A DNA stretch of 64,000 bases from Hymenopellis radicata (GCA_015501595.1 JADNRX010000088.1:106022-170021); one strand, 5' to 3'. Positions 32,218 to 43,220 are shown, counted from the stretch's first letter. Notes: generated by a model from the sequence alone, not told the origin. Made by a program: numbers and translations.

Positions 32218-33029
32218 TCAGTCTGTAGTAGCTAAGTGCTTCGCAAGGTCCCGTACCGCTGAAGGTTGGGGACGGGGCGTGGTCAATCGTGGACGATTCT
32301 GAAACCAGGATAGCCAGAGAGGGCGGGCCATAACCATTGCAAGGGACACGAGAGCCTTGTCAATGGGGTTCTCAAGGTTCGGTTCGATGTTAAACACCGT
32401 AAAGTCCGAAGCAAGGACTACAGCCAGTAATGGATGCAGGCTTGTAGTCACAAGTGTCTGTCCTGATATGCAAGGCTGACCGTTTGGAAGGTGTAGTTGC
32501 ACGCGTGTCTCGTCGTACAAGAGACGGTATGTGTAAGATGATTGAGTGGGGAATTGCTAAGCAACGTCGAACATGGCTCAGGACATCGACGGAATTCGGA
32601 ACGCACCTCCTCATACCAGACACGTTTCTTGACACCGAGTTCGTAGTTGTCCCAAAAGAAGTCGACAATACGCTTGAGCTCGTCCTCTGACTGTATTATG
32701 CCCCAATCGTGCTTAAACAAGCTCTCACATACATCTTCGCGTACTAACAAGGATGAGCAACGATACTACCCTACAGGCGATAGCCTCACCTGTAATATTG
32801 TAGGATTTCTCAGTCTCCAGGAGCGCGTCCATTTCACCGCGCTTGAAGCCCATGGAGTACTCGAGAAAATCACGCTGAGGAGCGCGTTAGCCAAGGAAAA
32901 ATGATCATCTCAGGCTACGGGTACCTCGGATAATAGATAGCGGGTGCACGGTATCGGGGTAGTAATTTTTGGAGACATTTCGTCAATGTAAATGTCCTCG
33001 AGTGGAACCGCAATGTCGTTGTGGGTCAT
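32218..33029 (-). CDS. Y family protein, copy Y3
   Basis: Start ATG 33029 (MTHNDIAVPLEDIYIDEMS). Closer to Y1 than to Y2: VREDVCESLFKHDWGI, RIVDFFWDNYELGVKKRVWY, LLYDETRVQLHLPNGQP, ASDFTVFNIEPNLENPIDKA, RDLAKHLATTD. Same four-exon layout, splice sites intact. Function unknown. Confidence 0.6.
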
Positions 33030-33221
33030 GGTAGTGGTAAATGCTAGAAATGACGAAACAATGTCATATGCCGACTGTCTGAGTTCACATGAACCCATGT
33101 TAAAAGTCCGTGTGCCACAAGGGCTGTGCGGCCCACGTGAGGGAAAGCATGGTGCGAGCAGAAACTTGTGGATGTATTCATTACAGTGAAAGAAGGACAA
33201 CATTTTGGAACAGAATACTCA

Positions 33222-33420
33222 GTCTGTAGATAAGTGCTTCGCGAGGTCTCGTACCGCTTTAGGCTGGGGACGGGGCGTGGTCAATCGTGGATGGCCGCAC
33301 TTTTTGAAGATACGTCGTCTCGAAGCGCATATCAGGAATGGCAGGCAGGCTTGGTCGCCGACTTGGGTGGGAGGTCATGATGGCGGGAGTGTAACGCAAG
33401 GAGCAGTGTGACCAGTAACA
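33222..33420 (-). pseudogene. fused Y-prime start and Y end (internal deletion)
   Basis: 33222-33290 matches the last codons and stop of Y; directly beside it 33291-33420 matches the first part of Y-prime (MTSHPSRRPSLPAIPDMRF). In the left arm these pieces are separated by about 0.95 kb. Confidence 0.65.
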
Positions 33421-33539
33421 CATAGCAAGATCCAATTCATCGGTGACTCTACTCGTGCATGAGCTGGCGACGAAGGCAAATGGTTCGAAAAGGTCGGCCT
33501 TCCAGGTGTACGTGACTATAACCAATACCTTTTCTCAGT

Positions 33540-34353
33540 ATGCCTCGACTTCTCACAATGTATCGTTGTACTGAGCAAAGTTCTTCAATTTGAATAGTAC
33601 TATACATACAAGAATTCGATGGATATACAGAGGCATCGTCGCTCGAAAGCATTGTGCGGATGGTATTCACACAATGCTTCCGAGCGAGTGTAACCCCCAG
33701 AGCCCATTTCGGTACCGGTTGGGATCTGAGGGTTACATTTGAATGCGTCAACTGAATGACACTACCGTTTGGTGCGCGACCACTTGGATTATCGTTCGGC
33801 GGGGGGTCGCGGGAGCACCCCTCTCGTACTATGATGTTGCATGGTGGCGTACCCCCAGGTTTCTCCACAGATAAACTGCGTCGAAATCCCTGGGAAACGC
33901 TGGTCGCCACACGTGCGGCCCCAGAGGCCCAATATGCTTCCTCGGTCTTCAAGCAAGTGTAAACATCCCCGATACCCAAAACACTAGTCGTGCACCATGA
34001 GTCCTCCTCCCCGATCCACCGTCAGACCTCCTACTGCCCAGCCTGAGCCGCCAGATGACGACAGTGCCAGGCTGCGAACTCGGAAAGTGTGCATTGAGGA
34101 AGAGGTGGCCGACGCTTCCCCTCGAGAATATCGAGCGTGAGCTGACGTTGATTCAAGATGTATTCTTCATCTCGGACCTCCTCCTCAACGACACACTGCG
34201 CGGTGGATAGAGTAACACCGGCCACCTGTGGGCGTCTGCCCTCCAGAATATCAAGCGTGAGCTGACGTTGATTCAAGACGTATTCTTGATCTGGGACTTC
34301 CTCCTCAACGACAAACGCGGTGGATAGAGTGACACCAGCTTGTGGGCGTCTGC
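33540..34353 (-). mobile_element. dispersed element X, copy D, 5'-truncated
   Basis: Shares with copy C the extended 3' region up to TATGCCTCGACTTC and both palindromes (33641-33685; 33689-33737). It is cut at about 34353 within the repeat ORF, where unrelated DNA leading into a GA-rich minisatellite starts. Confidence 0.65.
34031..34353 (-). pseudogene. tandem-repeat protein of element X, copy D, N-terminus missing
   Basis: Begins within a unit (GRRPQAGVTLSTAFVVEEEV), then two units with NQRQLTLDILEGRRPQVAG and the normal tail to LAAQAGQ. The unit variants (extra Val, QCVVEEEV) match copy A, not B or C. No start codon remains. Confidence 0.7.
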
Positions 34354-34465
34354 CTATGTTGTTCAAAATGGCAAAAAATTAAGTCGGTAGTTGATACATG
34401 AAAATGGGGTCTGAAGACAACACATACAACATGAGCTAGCAAATTTCACCACTAAGCGGCTTAGA

Positions 34466-34760
34466 CTTGAGGAGAGAGAGATGGTTGCGCGGGGAGAGAG
34501 AGATGGTCGTGCGGGGAGAGAGAGATGGTCGCGCGGGGAGAGAGAGATGGTCGTGCGGGGAGAGAGATATGACCTGGGTTGTCGGAGAGAGATATGGGTT
34601 GTCGGAGAGAGATATGGGTTGTCGGAGAGAGATGACTTATGGTCGCGTGCGGAGAGAGATATGACCTGCAGTAGGTCGCGCCGGAAAGAGACGACCTGCA
34701 GCGCTGCAGTGGGTCACTCCGGAGAGAGATGACTTATGGTCTTGCAGAGAGATATGACGT
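34466..34760 (+). repeat. GA-rich minisatellite
   Basis: Imperfect tandem units of about 20-27 bp around GGAGAGAGAGATGGTCGTGC, then shorter units GTCGGAGAGAGATATGGGTT. It directly follows the truncated edge of X copy D. 34760-35228 shows nothing recognised. Confidence 0.85.
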
Positions 34761-35228
34761 GCATTGGGTCACACGAAGAGAGATGATAGATGATGGCAGA
34801 GGTGGTCCAACACTTCTTCGGAGAATGCCGGTTCCGGTAAATTGCGGCCCGAGAGTGACCAAGGCTTAATGCTCGCGAGCAGCAACTGCGCCACATATCG
34901 TGCTGTGTCATGTCGACCTTGAACTTCACCCCACACAGAAAAAACTATCACAGTATATTTCAGGTGGTAAGTAAAGGTGTACTAGCTGTATGTAAAGTAG
35001 ATATTGAATGAGAGAAAATACTGAGCGATCAATCCACTAAAACCTGAATAATAAACAAGGAAGTTGTACCTATACTACCAACACGAAGCAAAAGTGATTA
35101 AAATGATGATAGGGCAACAAACATGTAGCTTTGCCTGTTGCGACCACAAGCAAGTATTGTATGAACAGATCCACGTAGACAGGTTACTGCTGATAAATTG
35201 GCGGCATGATGCTGAAGGATGAAGCGAA

Positions 35229-36829
35229 TCAATAATGAGAGAACTCCGACCAGTGGTTCTTAGGCTTCATTCCGATACGAGAAGCCTTCTGAGCTTGGCA
35301 AAAGTCGTACAGCAATGGAGTAAGACCTTTAAGGCCTTCTAAGTCGGTAATGGCATGGCGGCGCTCTCTGAGCTTACGATCAGATTCCGCAACCTGATCT
35401 GCATCTATTGAGGGATGAGATTTTGGACAAAAGAGTAGCGCAAGAAGACGTACCAACAAGGGAGGCATCATACTCGGCATCGTCATCTGTGCGAACACGT
35501 TTGCTTTCGTGCTCAGAGTCCGAATCGCCGATCTCAATAACCTCCACCATTGAGTGATGCTCGTGATCCTCTTCGCTCTTGATGTTGCCTGACACATTGC
35601 GCTTCTTTCCTATGGTAATAATATCAAATCAAGCAAGACGACGAGAATATGCATGTGTACCCTTTCCAGAAGGCTTCATGTAGCCAATCCTGATCAGAGT
35701 TTCTTCTGGGATAGGCATGAACGGAACTGTGGCACTGTATAAGTGCATGAATCATATCAACCAGATGACGTACCACAGTAAAGTTGCGAGTCAACAAATT
35801 GTTTTTTCTGATTTCTGCGAGCAAAATCAACATCGATACCCGTGGGGTTCTCAGCTAAATGCAGCTCAACCTTGCCTTTTGACATGGAGGGAGTAAGAAG
35901 GCGCCACGGTGTAGGATGGTTCAGGGGAATATGATTAAATGCTTCGGGAAGAGTTGAGCGCAGCCATGTAGTCATGTCCTTGTATGTCGACGTTCTATTG
36001 AACTGAATGCCGGGCTGGGAATCAGCGAATGACCCTAGACCACATTTGCGCAGAAGATAAAGAGCATTGGCGTTCGACTTGAGATGAGGTATGCAGTCGA
36101 TAGAACTGCCATCGGCGGTCCGAAGATAAAGGGTATCAGTCTCGTCGTCGAAAGTCTGGGATTGTTGTCAGATCCACAACATGCTTTACAAGAAAAATCG
36201 CACCAGTCCATGTGGCCAAACAATCACTCGTGTTAACTCTATGATGTTGCTATCAGGAACGTTCTTCGCATCCTTCTTTGCATCCTTCTTTGAGGTAGAC
36301 CGTGATGTCTTTCGATATGTAAGCTTCGCTCGAAGTAGAAGGCTAGAAGACTCACTTTTCCTGACGATGCTCCTGAAGAAGATCGACTACTACCACCACG
36401 CTATCAAAAATAACCTGTTTGAGTCTGAGGCATAAGTTCAACGTAAAACAACACACCGCCAAGCCCTTGTTAACCTCTGATTGCGCGCTTGAGTTGGCTA
36501 AAACATGTTTGAGAGATTTGAGTTTCTCCTGGCTTGTCTCTTGAGGTGGCGCACTGGAGGAAGACTGAGTGGACGTCTAAGACCACTGTGGTCTTAGACG
36601 AGGAGGAGGCGCTCTTGGAAGATGATAAGCTGGTGTTCGTGGAAGAAGAGGGAGCACCCTTGGAAGATACGGATGCAGGTTTCGAGGAAGGATGATTCCC
36701 GAGCACATGACCACAGTTGCCGCACTGAAAGGCGTTGCTTGGAAAAGCTATAAAGCCTGGACAGTCGCAAGTACGGTGCGCGCATGATGATGGAGGTGAC
36801 GATGAAGAGGCAGACGGTGTCGATGACAT
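35229..36829 (-). CDS. zinc-ribbon-like, Ser-rich hypothetical protein next to the integrase gene
   Basis: The ATG at 36829 starts MSSTPSASSSSPPSS, followed by CAHRTCDCPGFIAFPS and FQCGNCGHVLGNH, a Cys/His cluster that could bind zinc. Then a Ser/Lys-rich linker, QETSQEKLKSLKHVLANSSA, and exons reading LRTADGSSIDCIPHLKSNAN, TTWLRSTLPEAFNHIPLNHP, GKVELHLAENPTGIDVDFA, IPEETLIRIGYMKPSGKG, VEVIEIGDSDSEHESKRVRT (looks like a SUMO-interacting and nuclear-signal region), RKLRERRHAITDLEGLKGL and ending KPKNHWSEFSHY. About 430 residues. One base seems missing near the palindrome at 36574-36600, and some junctions are approximate. Family unknown; probably nuclear and probably part of the same mobile unit as the integrase. 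Confidence 0.5.
36574..36600 (-). repeat. 27-nt perfect palindrome inside a coding exon
   Basis: Arms CGTCTAAGACCAC and GTGGTCTTAGACG with a single T between. The reading frame of the zinc-ribbon-like gene changes across it. Confidence 0.85.
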
Positions 36830-36942
36830 GATAGATATTACGAAACCTGATCGAAAGTAGCGAAAGTGAATAAAGAGTGAATGGGCAACCTTAGGTCGAC
36901 ACTGAATCAAGTTTTTACAAGTGACTTTTATACCAAATGTAT

Positions 36943-37358
36943 TCAACTCGTCTCCATCTCATACGCTATCATAGTATTCATAATATGTAATGCTCTACCC
37001 CAGCGCACGGCCTTCGGCTGCCAGTCCTCTACGCGAAGGGCAATTCGTAGCTCCTTTGATCCCTTCCGCCCACTCCGAAGAATTTCAAAGCTTGGATACA
37101 GTTCCGTCTGCCACTCAGACTCGAGTAATCCATAGCCTTCGGGTAGTTTACCGCTATCCTCCATCTCCGCCAATAGTGGTGCGAATACGTCCTCAATCTC
37201 GTTGCCATCGAAAGGACACGTTTTTCGAGGTGTGTGCACCGCCTTTGGTAGGAATTTATCGCGAAGACCAATCAGGAGCTGTTTCCAGAAGCCAATCTCT
37301 GTTTCATCTTTCGGCTGTTCTGGAAAGCCTTCGAGATCGTCAATTTCCTCCTCCTCCT
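36943..37358 (-). pseudogene. DDE integrase gene, third (C-terminal) piece
   Basis: In-frame continuation of 45733-45538 once the Gypsy element and one copy of CTCCT are removed (the acidic run EEEE continues into EIDDLEGFPEQPKDETE). Reads IGFWKQLLIGLRDKFLPKAV, CPFDGNEIEDVFAPLLAEM, GLLESEWQTELYPSFEILRS, WQPKAVRWGRALHIMNTMI, ending METS and TGA at 36943. Confidence 0.75.
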
Positions 37359-37879
37359 TGTCACGAATCGCCTTCCTCGTGACCTAGCGCCCCTTCCTTT
37401 TTCACTAATAAGGGCGCGCTAGAGTCTCCGGACCACTCCATTATCACACTCCAGTGTTATCATGCTCTAACATCGTCATGTGTCAAGCGGTCCGGGTCCC
37501 GGTCCGGAAGTGCCGAGATGCCGGTTAGTGAGTCGTCTGGATTTTGGCCCATGGGCCAAAATCTATCCACTGCTAAGTCATGTGACCACCTCATGACTCC
37601 AGATGATCTGATTGGTATTCCCACTGTCTATTGTTCCATCCTAGATCTTCCCATTGTTCGTACAGCCACAGACTCTATATATATATACGCAGCCCTTGTA
37701 GATAGTTCCCCACTCTGTCCTCCTTTGTCTCCGTACTACACAGTCCCCTCTGTACTACGTCGAGCTAGCACAGCGTCCTCTACGCTTTATCATCTATCAT
37801 TCTTATCGCATCTCTATTCTCCCGCTCCTCTAGTCGCGGCCCGAGCGGTCTTGTGGTCACGTGGTCACTGTTCTTGACA
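37359..37879 (+). repeat. Gypsy 5' LTR
   Basis: 521 bp. Contains a TATA run at 37676-37688 (TATATATATATAC). Matches 45017-45537 with no visible differences. Confidence 0.92.
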
Positions 37880-37911
37880 TTAGGACAGAGTCTACTACGC
37901 TCGCCCCGCGT

Positions 37912-38850
37912 ATGTCCTGCACCGAGGACTCTTGCACTGCCGACTACGATCATCTCCCCAATTGCCCACGTCGTCCCCGAACTACCAAGCTTACCTTGAA
38001 GAAGGCATCTCCTAGTGAGAGAATCCTAGATAACCACGCCGCCTTCTGCTTGCACCTCCCCATAGTTGCACAATATCGGCAGTACCTGCGCCGAGATCAA
38101 CGTGATCAACGTTCCCACCCATACCGTCGACCACCTCCTACCTTCGTCCCCGCCAAATACACCTCTGCATAAACCCCCTTCGTCACCACGTCTTTCTCAG
38201 CCCCGCAGTACGTCACTGCCGCTGATCTCACAGATCCAAGACCTCTCCCCACCTCTATTATCGGCACCAACAACCTACGCTATTTCGATATCAAGGGTGT
38301 CGGCAATCGAGAGATCAGATTCCACACCTCGACCAATCCCGACGAACGAGTAGGGTGGTACTACAGAGCGAACCCAGAAAAGTCTTATTTCATCGAACTC
38401 CATCATCTTCCCAATCCACCTAGTGACGACGAAGAGCAGGATACCCAAGCTGAGTCTGCCCTTACACAGCAATTAGCCACTGCCCTAGCTCCCCTTGCAG
38501 CATCTGGACATCGCATAGGGCGATCCCCTGCTCTCTCTCGCATCACAACTCCCGTTGTAACCTCATCATTACCCCTTGCACCTGAACCCCCCGTCATCCA
38601 TACACCGTTTGACGACGACGAAGACGACGACGAAGACGACGAAAACCCCTCAGATAACGAGAACCCAGAATCTCCTGATCGCACTACCCGATCTCCTCCA
38701 CCGTCTCCATCACCGCCCCCATCTCCATCGCCGTCACCACCACCCGCTGCTATCGCTGTCATCCCTCGACCAATGTCTCGCTCAGATCGCGGTAACAAAC
38801 CCAAGCCCTTCAATGGCGACCGCGGCCAGTCGCGCCTCTTCATCAGGAAA
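37912..38850 (+). pseudogene. Gypsy gag region, 3'-truncated
   Basis: Starts near ATG 37912 (MSCTEDSCTADYDHLPNC) and passes through frames reading IGTNNLRYFDIKGVGNREI and YYRANPEKSYFIELHHLPN, then an acidic and Pro/Ser-rich linker, ending RGNKPKPFNGDRGQSRLFIR, typical of fungal Tf1-type Gag just before the capsid core. The frame then enters foreign DNA and stops. Confidence 0.65.
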
Positions 38851-39179
38851 GGCCTATATGCCTTAAGGCGTCTTAAGATTCATGTCACTGGAACATCAAA
38901 CTTTAAGCTTCAAAAAGCTCCTAAAGCCTTAAAGACATCTTAAAGCTGATGTATCATACACATAAAACTTAAGACGGCAAAAGGCGACAAAAGACGCTTA
39001 AAGGTGACTTAAGGCGTATGCTTTGAATACATCTATCCTAAGACAACTTAAGACTGATGGCATCATTACGAGCAACTTAAGACACAAAAAGATGTCTTAA
39101 AGCAGCTTCGGGCCCATTTCGAATGCATCTTATCCTCAAGTGTCTTGTTGCACACTTGAAACATCCAAACAATTATTAT

Positions 39180-40480
39180 AAATAACATTCACTTATATCT
39201 GGCTGTAATACTACTACTAAGAACGATGGTGGGTCAAGAATGAACATCCCTTCAAAATCATATGAGGCCTTGGCTAGCAAACGGTGCCGAAGAATATCCA
39301 TGATTGAAAGGTGGCGGAATCGAAACGTTCTACAAATGATCAGACACACCTCCCCATGGATGCAACTCCGGTAGAGGAGTACGTGTCGGAGATAGAGGTT
39401 GTCGTGGGTGCGACAGGAAGTTCCATGTGTCTCTCGATTAACGGTGCTAGCCTGTGTGTCATTCAGAAGTGATGGAAGATGATATGCGCTCCCTTCTCTG
39501 TGGCACGGCCTGTTGGAGCCGTATCCTCCGTCTGGATCTCGAGGCGTAGCACTGTGATAGGGCCGCATGCGAGCGCGCGAATGATCATAAACTCCGGCGC
39601 TCGAGGCATCATAACGACTAGAGGGTCAAGAGGTCCACGTCGCATCGCCCATGCTCTCCCGCTTCGGCGTAGGAAGTGATGGGTGTGACGAGATCGGCGA
39701 CAGCATCCACGAATAGTCTTGTCGTGCTGGAGAAGCAACCCTTGAAATGTCGCTCGCCCCGGAAGACCATCGGTCGGTATTGCGGTGATACGAGGAGTCG
39801 TGGCCCATCCCACTGTAGCCAGCGCCGGAGAATGCGTGTTCGGGGCGAATGCGAGAGATGATATATAGTCTCCTCCACCTTCGGCGGCTCGATATTGGGC
39901 TCGGCATCTTCAGGCTCCGGCCTTTCAACTGTTCAATGTGCCGCCTGTTACGACGGCCAAAAGGGAAGACTTACACAAATCGTGGCTTTCCGTCGGGGCC
40001 AATTTCGGTTTTGGGAGGTACACGAAAATTGGTCAATTGGAAGACATGCGGAGGAATAGACTCATGATATCAGCCCGACATGAAGGTCGCTTGAAGGTCG
40101 GTGTCAGTCGGAATTCAAGTAGTTTCCTGTCGATGGACATACCCTGAGTCTCCCAGAACGAATATCTTCCGACGTGTAATACGAGACTAGGTGGAGGTCG
40201 GCGCCTTCGATGGTGACAGTAATCGTCTGGGCAAGACTTAGACTCGAAGGGAAGGTACAACTAAAGTATTCACCTTCTTGATGAGACCGTTGGGCTTGAA
40301 AGTGCCGTGGTCGCTAGGGCTACGTGGGAGGGGAGTGGCCCTCGTCATTCCCGTGCGTGCCTCGAGGGCTCCCAGACTATCCAGCGGATATGGCTTCTTG
40401 CTACCGCTTCGACTGCTTGCACGTTCGTTGATTTCGCGATAGACCTAGTGAAGGAGAATATAATGAGCGTTGACCCATTA
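39180..40480 (-). pseudogene. Gti1/Pac2 (WOPR-domain) transcription factor, captured and damaged
   Basis: Family role: DNA-binding regulators of morphology and sexual development (Wor1, Gti1, Pac2). Seen on the minus strand across short introns: LVYREINERASSRSGSKKPY, DHGTFKPNGLIKK, TITVTIEGADLHLVSYYT, SEDIRSGRLR, then IPPHVFQLTNFRVPPKTEIG and PDGKPRF, the order of the WOPR domain second half. Then a Ser/Pro-rich tail (YHRNTDRWSSGASDISRVAS, SPISSHPSLPTPKRESM, SARDPDGGYGSN-like region) that changes frame near 39620. The N-terminal WOPR half was not found. Boundaries approximate. It lies wholly inside the Gypsy insert. Confidence 0.7.
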
Positions 40481-40654
40481 AGGTGGATGTGCAGCGCTCA
40501 CGAAGAAGTTTCCCACTATTCGCGAGGGCGACAAAGTAAATCGTCTGGCAGTCCATTAAACCAAGTGAAGGTCGGGGTGTTCGTATCGTCTCCCAAAGTC
40601 GCCGTGACCACGGGCAACGACTCAAAGTCGGTCGCCGAACGTGCGCACCGAGCG

Positions 40655-40850
40655 AAAAGCGCATCACCGCCACTACCCGACAGCTAGGAGCATGATCCGT
40701 CTCTCCGAGGGCCACGCGCGCATGCGCCTGTCCGCCTTTGTCCAAGTCGAAGACGTCAAGGAGGCGTACAGACTGATGCGGGAGGCGATTAGGACCAGCG
40801 CCATGGACCCGAGGACGGGCAAGATTGATATGGGGAGAAGGTGGGAGATC
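40655..40850 (+). pseudogene. MCM replicative helicase fragment (MCM4-like)
   Basis: Reads ITATTRQL then, after a small lesion, SMIRLSEGHARMRLSAFVQV, EDVKEAYRLMREAIRTSAMD and PRTGKIDMG. This is the C-terminal arginine-finger/sensor region of MCM2-7 ATPases, closest in pattern to MCM4. Only about 65 residues remain, on the strand opposite to the WOPR gene. 40860-42850 holds further short coding-like pieces (e.g. TRLDDFLQSERQITLGSFE on the minus strand) that I could not assign. Confidence 0.7.
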
Positions 40851-42855
40851 GGTCCAAAGAGTGCCTGCACCTTGGGGTGGGTCTCGAACGAGCCAAGGGT
40901 GATCTGGCGCTCCGACTGCAAGAAGTCGTCGAGGCGGGTCCTCATCTCGTAGATGAGCACCGTATGCGTGAGGTGTGTTTACGAGGAAGGCGAGGTGGGA
41001 GGTGAGAGGAAAGTGGGAGTGACGCATGCCGCCCACGTTGGTGGGGCCTACGCGTCGTCGTCAACAATGCCACAATACTATCTCTGTCGCCGCCGTTGGT
41101 ATTGGCCATGCTAGTGGAGATGAATGAGATGCAAAAATAAAACGAGTAAATACGTACAGTAACTTGCGTCGCCAGCACACGGGCAGCATCGTTTCAAACC
41201 TCTCCCAGAGCCTTGCAGAATCAAGCTGCCAGTGCCCGACTTGACGTCGACTTCTCCGGACGCTTGAGCGCATCATCGACGTTCCTCTCGACAACTCCTT
41301 CTCCGCTGCTAACATTTCCACAATGTCCACGACGATGGCGGCGCAGCAAGTTGAGCTGCGAATGTGCAGCCTCGTTGGAGGGCTTACGCGTCCAGCGGGG
41401 CCGCCGGGGCGCTTCAAGCCCGCAGACATCCATTCCAACAAGATCAGACGGAGACGACGCAAAGTCGGTCTCCGTGACAAAGTGCGACGACTCAAAGTCG
41501 GTCGCAGGTGCCGTGAATGGCTCCAGTATCGTCGGCGTCGATGGCTGTGGGCGTCGCTGGTCGTCGTGTGCGGATCGGTCGATGATGGTGGTGGTAGGAC
41601 TAAGAGAAACGAAACCGATCACTGCAAGATCACCCACAATACACTTCGACGACCAGAAGAATTCGTGGTGACTCGCTGCTGCCAGATTTTTTAGCTCAGT
41701 AAATATATAAACCCATGTCATATATATTCCAAGCGAAATATAGGCAGCCGGTGAATGGGAACAGACTAAAATGCTCATTATACCCAAATAGTGAATGGGA
41801 TACTTGCCATGTAAGCAAATTCCCATCGTTCCTTCCGGTACTAACTCCTGAATGTACCCGGGATTAGCATTAGACATATATAGCAGAAAATACCGACGGT
41901 TGTTTGGCTGCTCCGGGCTCCTCGTCGTCGTTCCGAGCGACGTTGAGGATGCCCCAAGCACGATTCGGCGTTTGCCGAATCGTGATCAGAGCCTTTCGCT
42001 CGTCGTCTCTCCCCTCCTACCATCATGTCACCTCGACGACGACGCCGCGTCCAGCCCCGGACTAGTGCTTGGGCTTTTTTCCCTTCACTTATTCTCGATT
42101 CGCACCCTCCTGGATCACCGAACGCGACTCTATGGCATGGCTGTAAGCCTGGACTGCAGCTCGTCTGCCAGCGCCGTTGCGCATGGATGACGACCTGGGA
42201 CACGATATAAACCTCCTTCCATGGCGGTGCGCAGGCTTCAAGCACGGGCACGAGTAGTATTTGAAGGTGCTGTCTCGTAGCGCAAATAGGTGCGTTTTCT
42301 TCACTCAGTCTTATCTTCTATTTTTCAACATCAACGGCGCCACGAACGTTGTCGGCATCGACTTCTGAATTTTCGGACCCATTACGCCCCCTCCTCGCTT
42401 AATTCCCGCACACACTACTACTGATTTCACATTTTTAGGAAATTGTGCCAAGTCCAATTGCCGCCAGCACGTGAGGCTGACGTGGCCTCACGTGCCGGTT
42501 GGTTTAAATTCTGGATCCGGATGCAGGGTCCGGATCAGTCGACTCTTCCTCTTACCACCACCTCCCTCTTGACTGTTCGTAGCTGCTGCTCTGTGCACGG
42601 CTGTCGCCTGGCGCTGCTCTGTGCACGTCACTTGTTGCCGCTGTGTTGTGTACGTCGGGGGCTACCTTACCGTGGCGGATGGTTGATGGTCCTCAATGAC
42701 GACGGGGTTTTGGCTACCTTGTGCGTCGTCAACCCATTCTGTTTCCTCACCTTATTCATCATCTGTCTTTGCAGGTGCTCAATGCCTTATGGAGTGATGA
42801 CAGGCACTCACGGCACTAGGATACCGGATACCCACGACCTTTGAGGATGACAAGA

Positions 42856-43220
42856 CCGTGACCATCGAGGACTACGGTCGTCGAGGACGACGACCATCGA
42901 GGACCATCGGGGACGACGACCATCGAGGACCTTCGGGGACGATGACCATCGAGGACCTTCGGGGACGACGACTAACGAGGACCTTCGAGGACGACGACTA
43001 ACGAGGACCTTCGAGGACGACGACTATCGAGGACCTTCGAGTACGACCACCATCGAGGACCTTCGAGTACGACCACTATCGAGGATGACGACTATCGAGG
43101 ACCTTCGAGTATGACCACCATCAAGGACCTTCGAGTACGACGACTATCGAGGACCTTCCAGGATGACGTCCATCGAGTACCTTCGAGGACGATGACCATT
43201 AAGGACCTTCGAGGATGACG
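42856..43220 (+). repeat. minisatellite with about 27-bp units
   Basis: Imperfect tandem copies of CGACTATCGAGGACCTTCG-type units (GAGGACGACGACTA.. spacer variants), about 13 units. Not CRISPR-like: units abut without unique spacers. Confidence 0.85.

Larger units (their letters stand above)
31090..33290 (-). repeat. tandem array of Y units (period about 1 kb)
   Basis: The downstream flank (GTGCGCCACAAGGGCTGTG and TATTCATTACAGTGAAAG) recurs at about 31125, 32105 and 33105, each after a Y gene end. The first two units hold Y2 and Y3. The third keeps only the last ~70 bp of Y fused to the start of Y-prime, an internal deletion of roughly 0.95 kb relative to the left arm. Confidence 0.75.

Noticed and set aside
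37518..37877. 119-codon frame repeated exactly at 45176-45535
   Set aside because: It lies wholly in both Gypsy LTRs; the duplication is due to the LTRs and the frame spans the TATA region.
42856..43220. CRISPR-like array
   Set aside because: Units abut without unique spacers of constant length, and the host is a eukaryote; it is a minisatellite.
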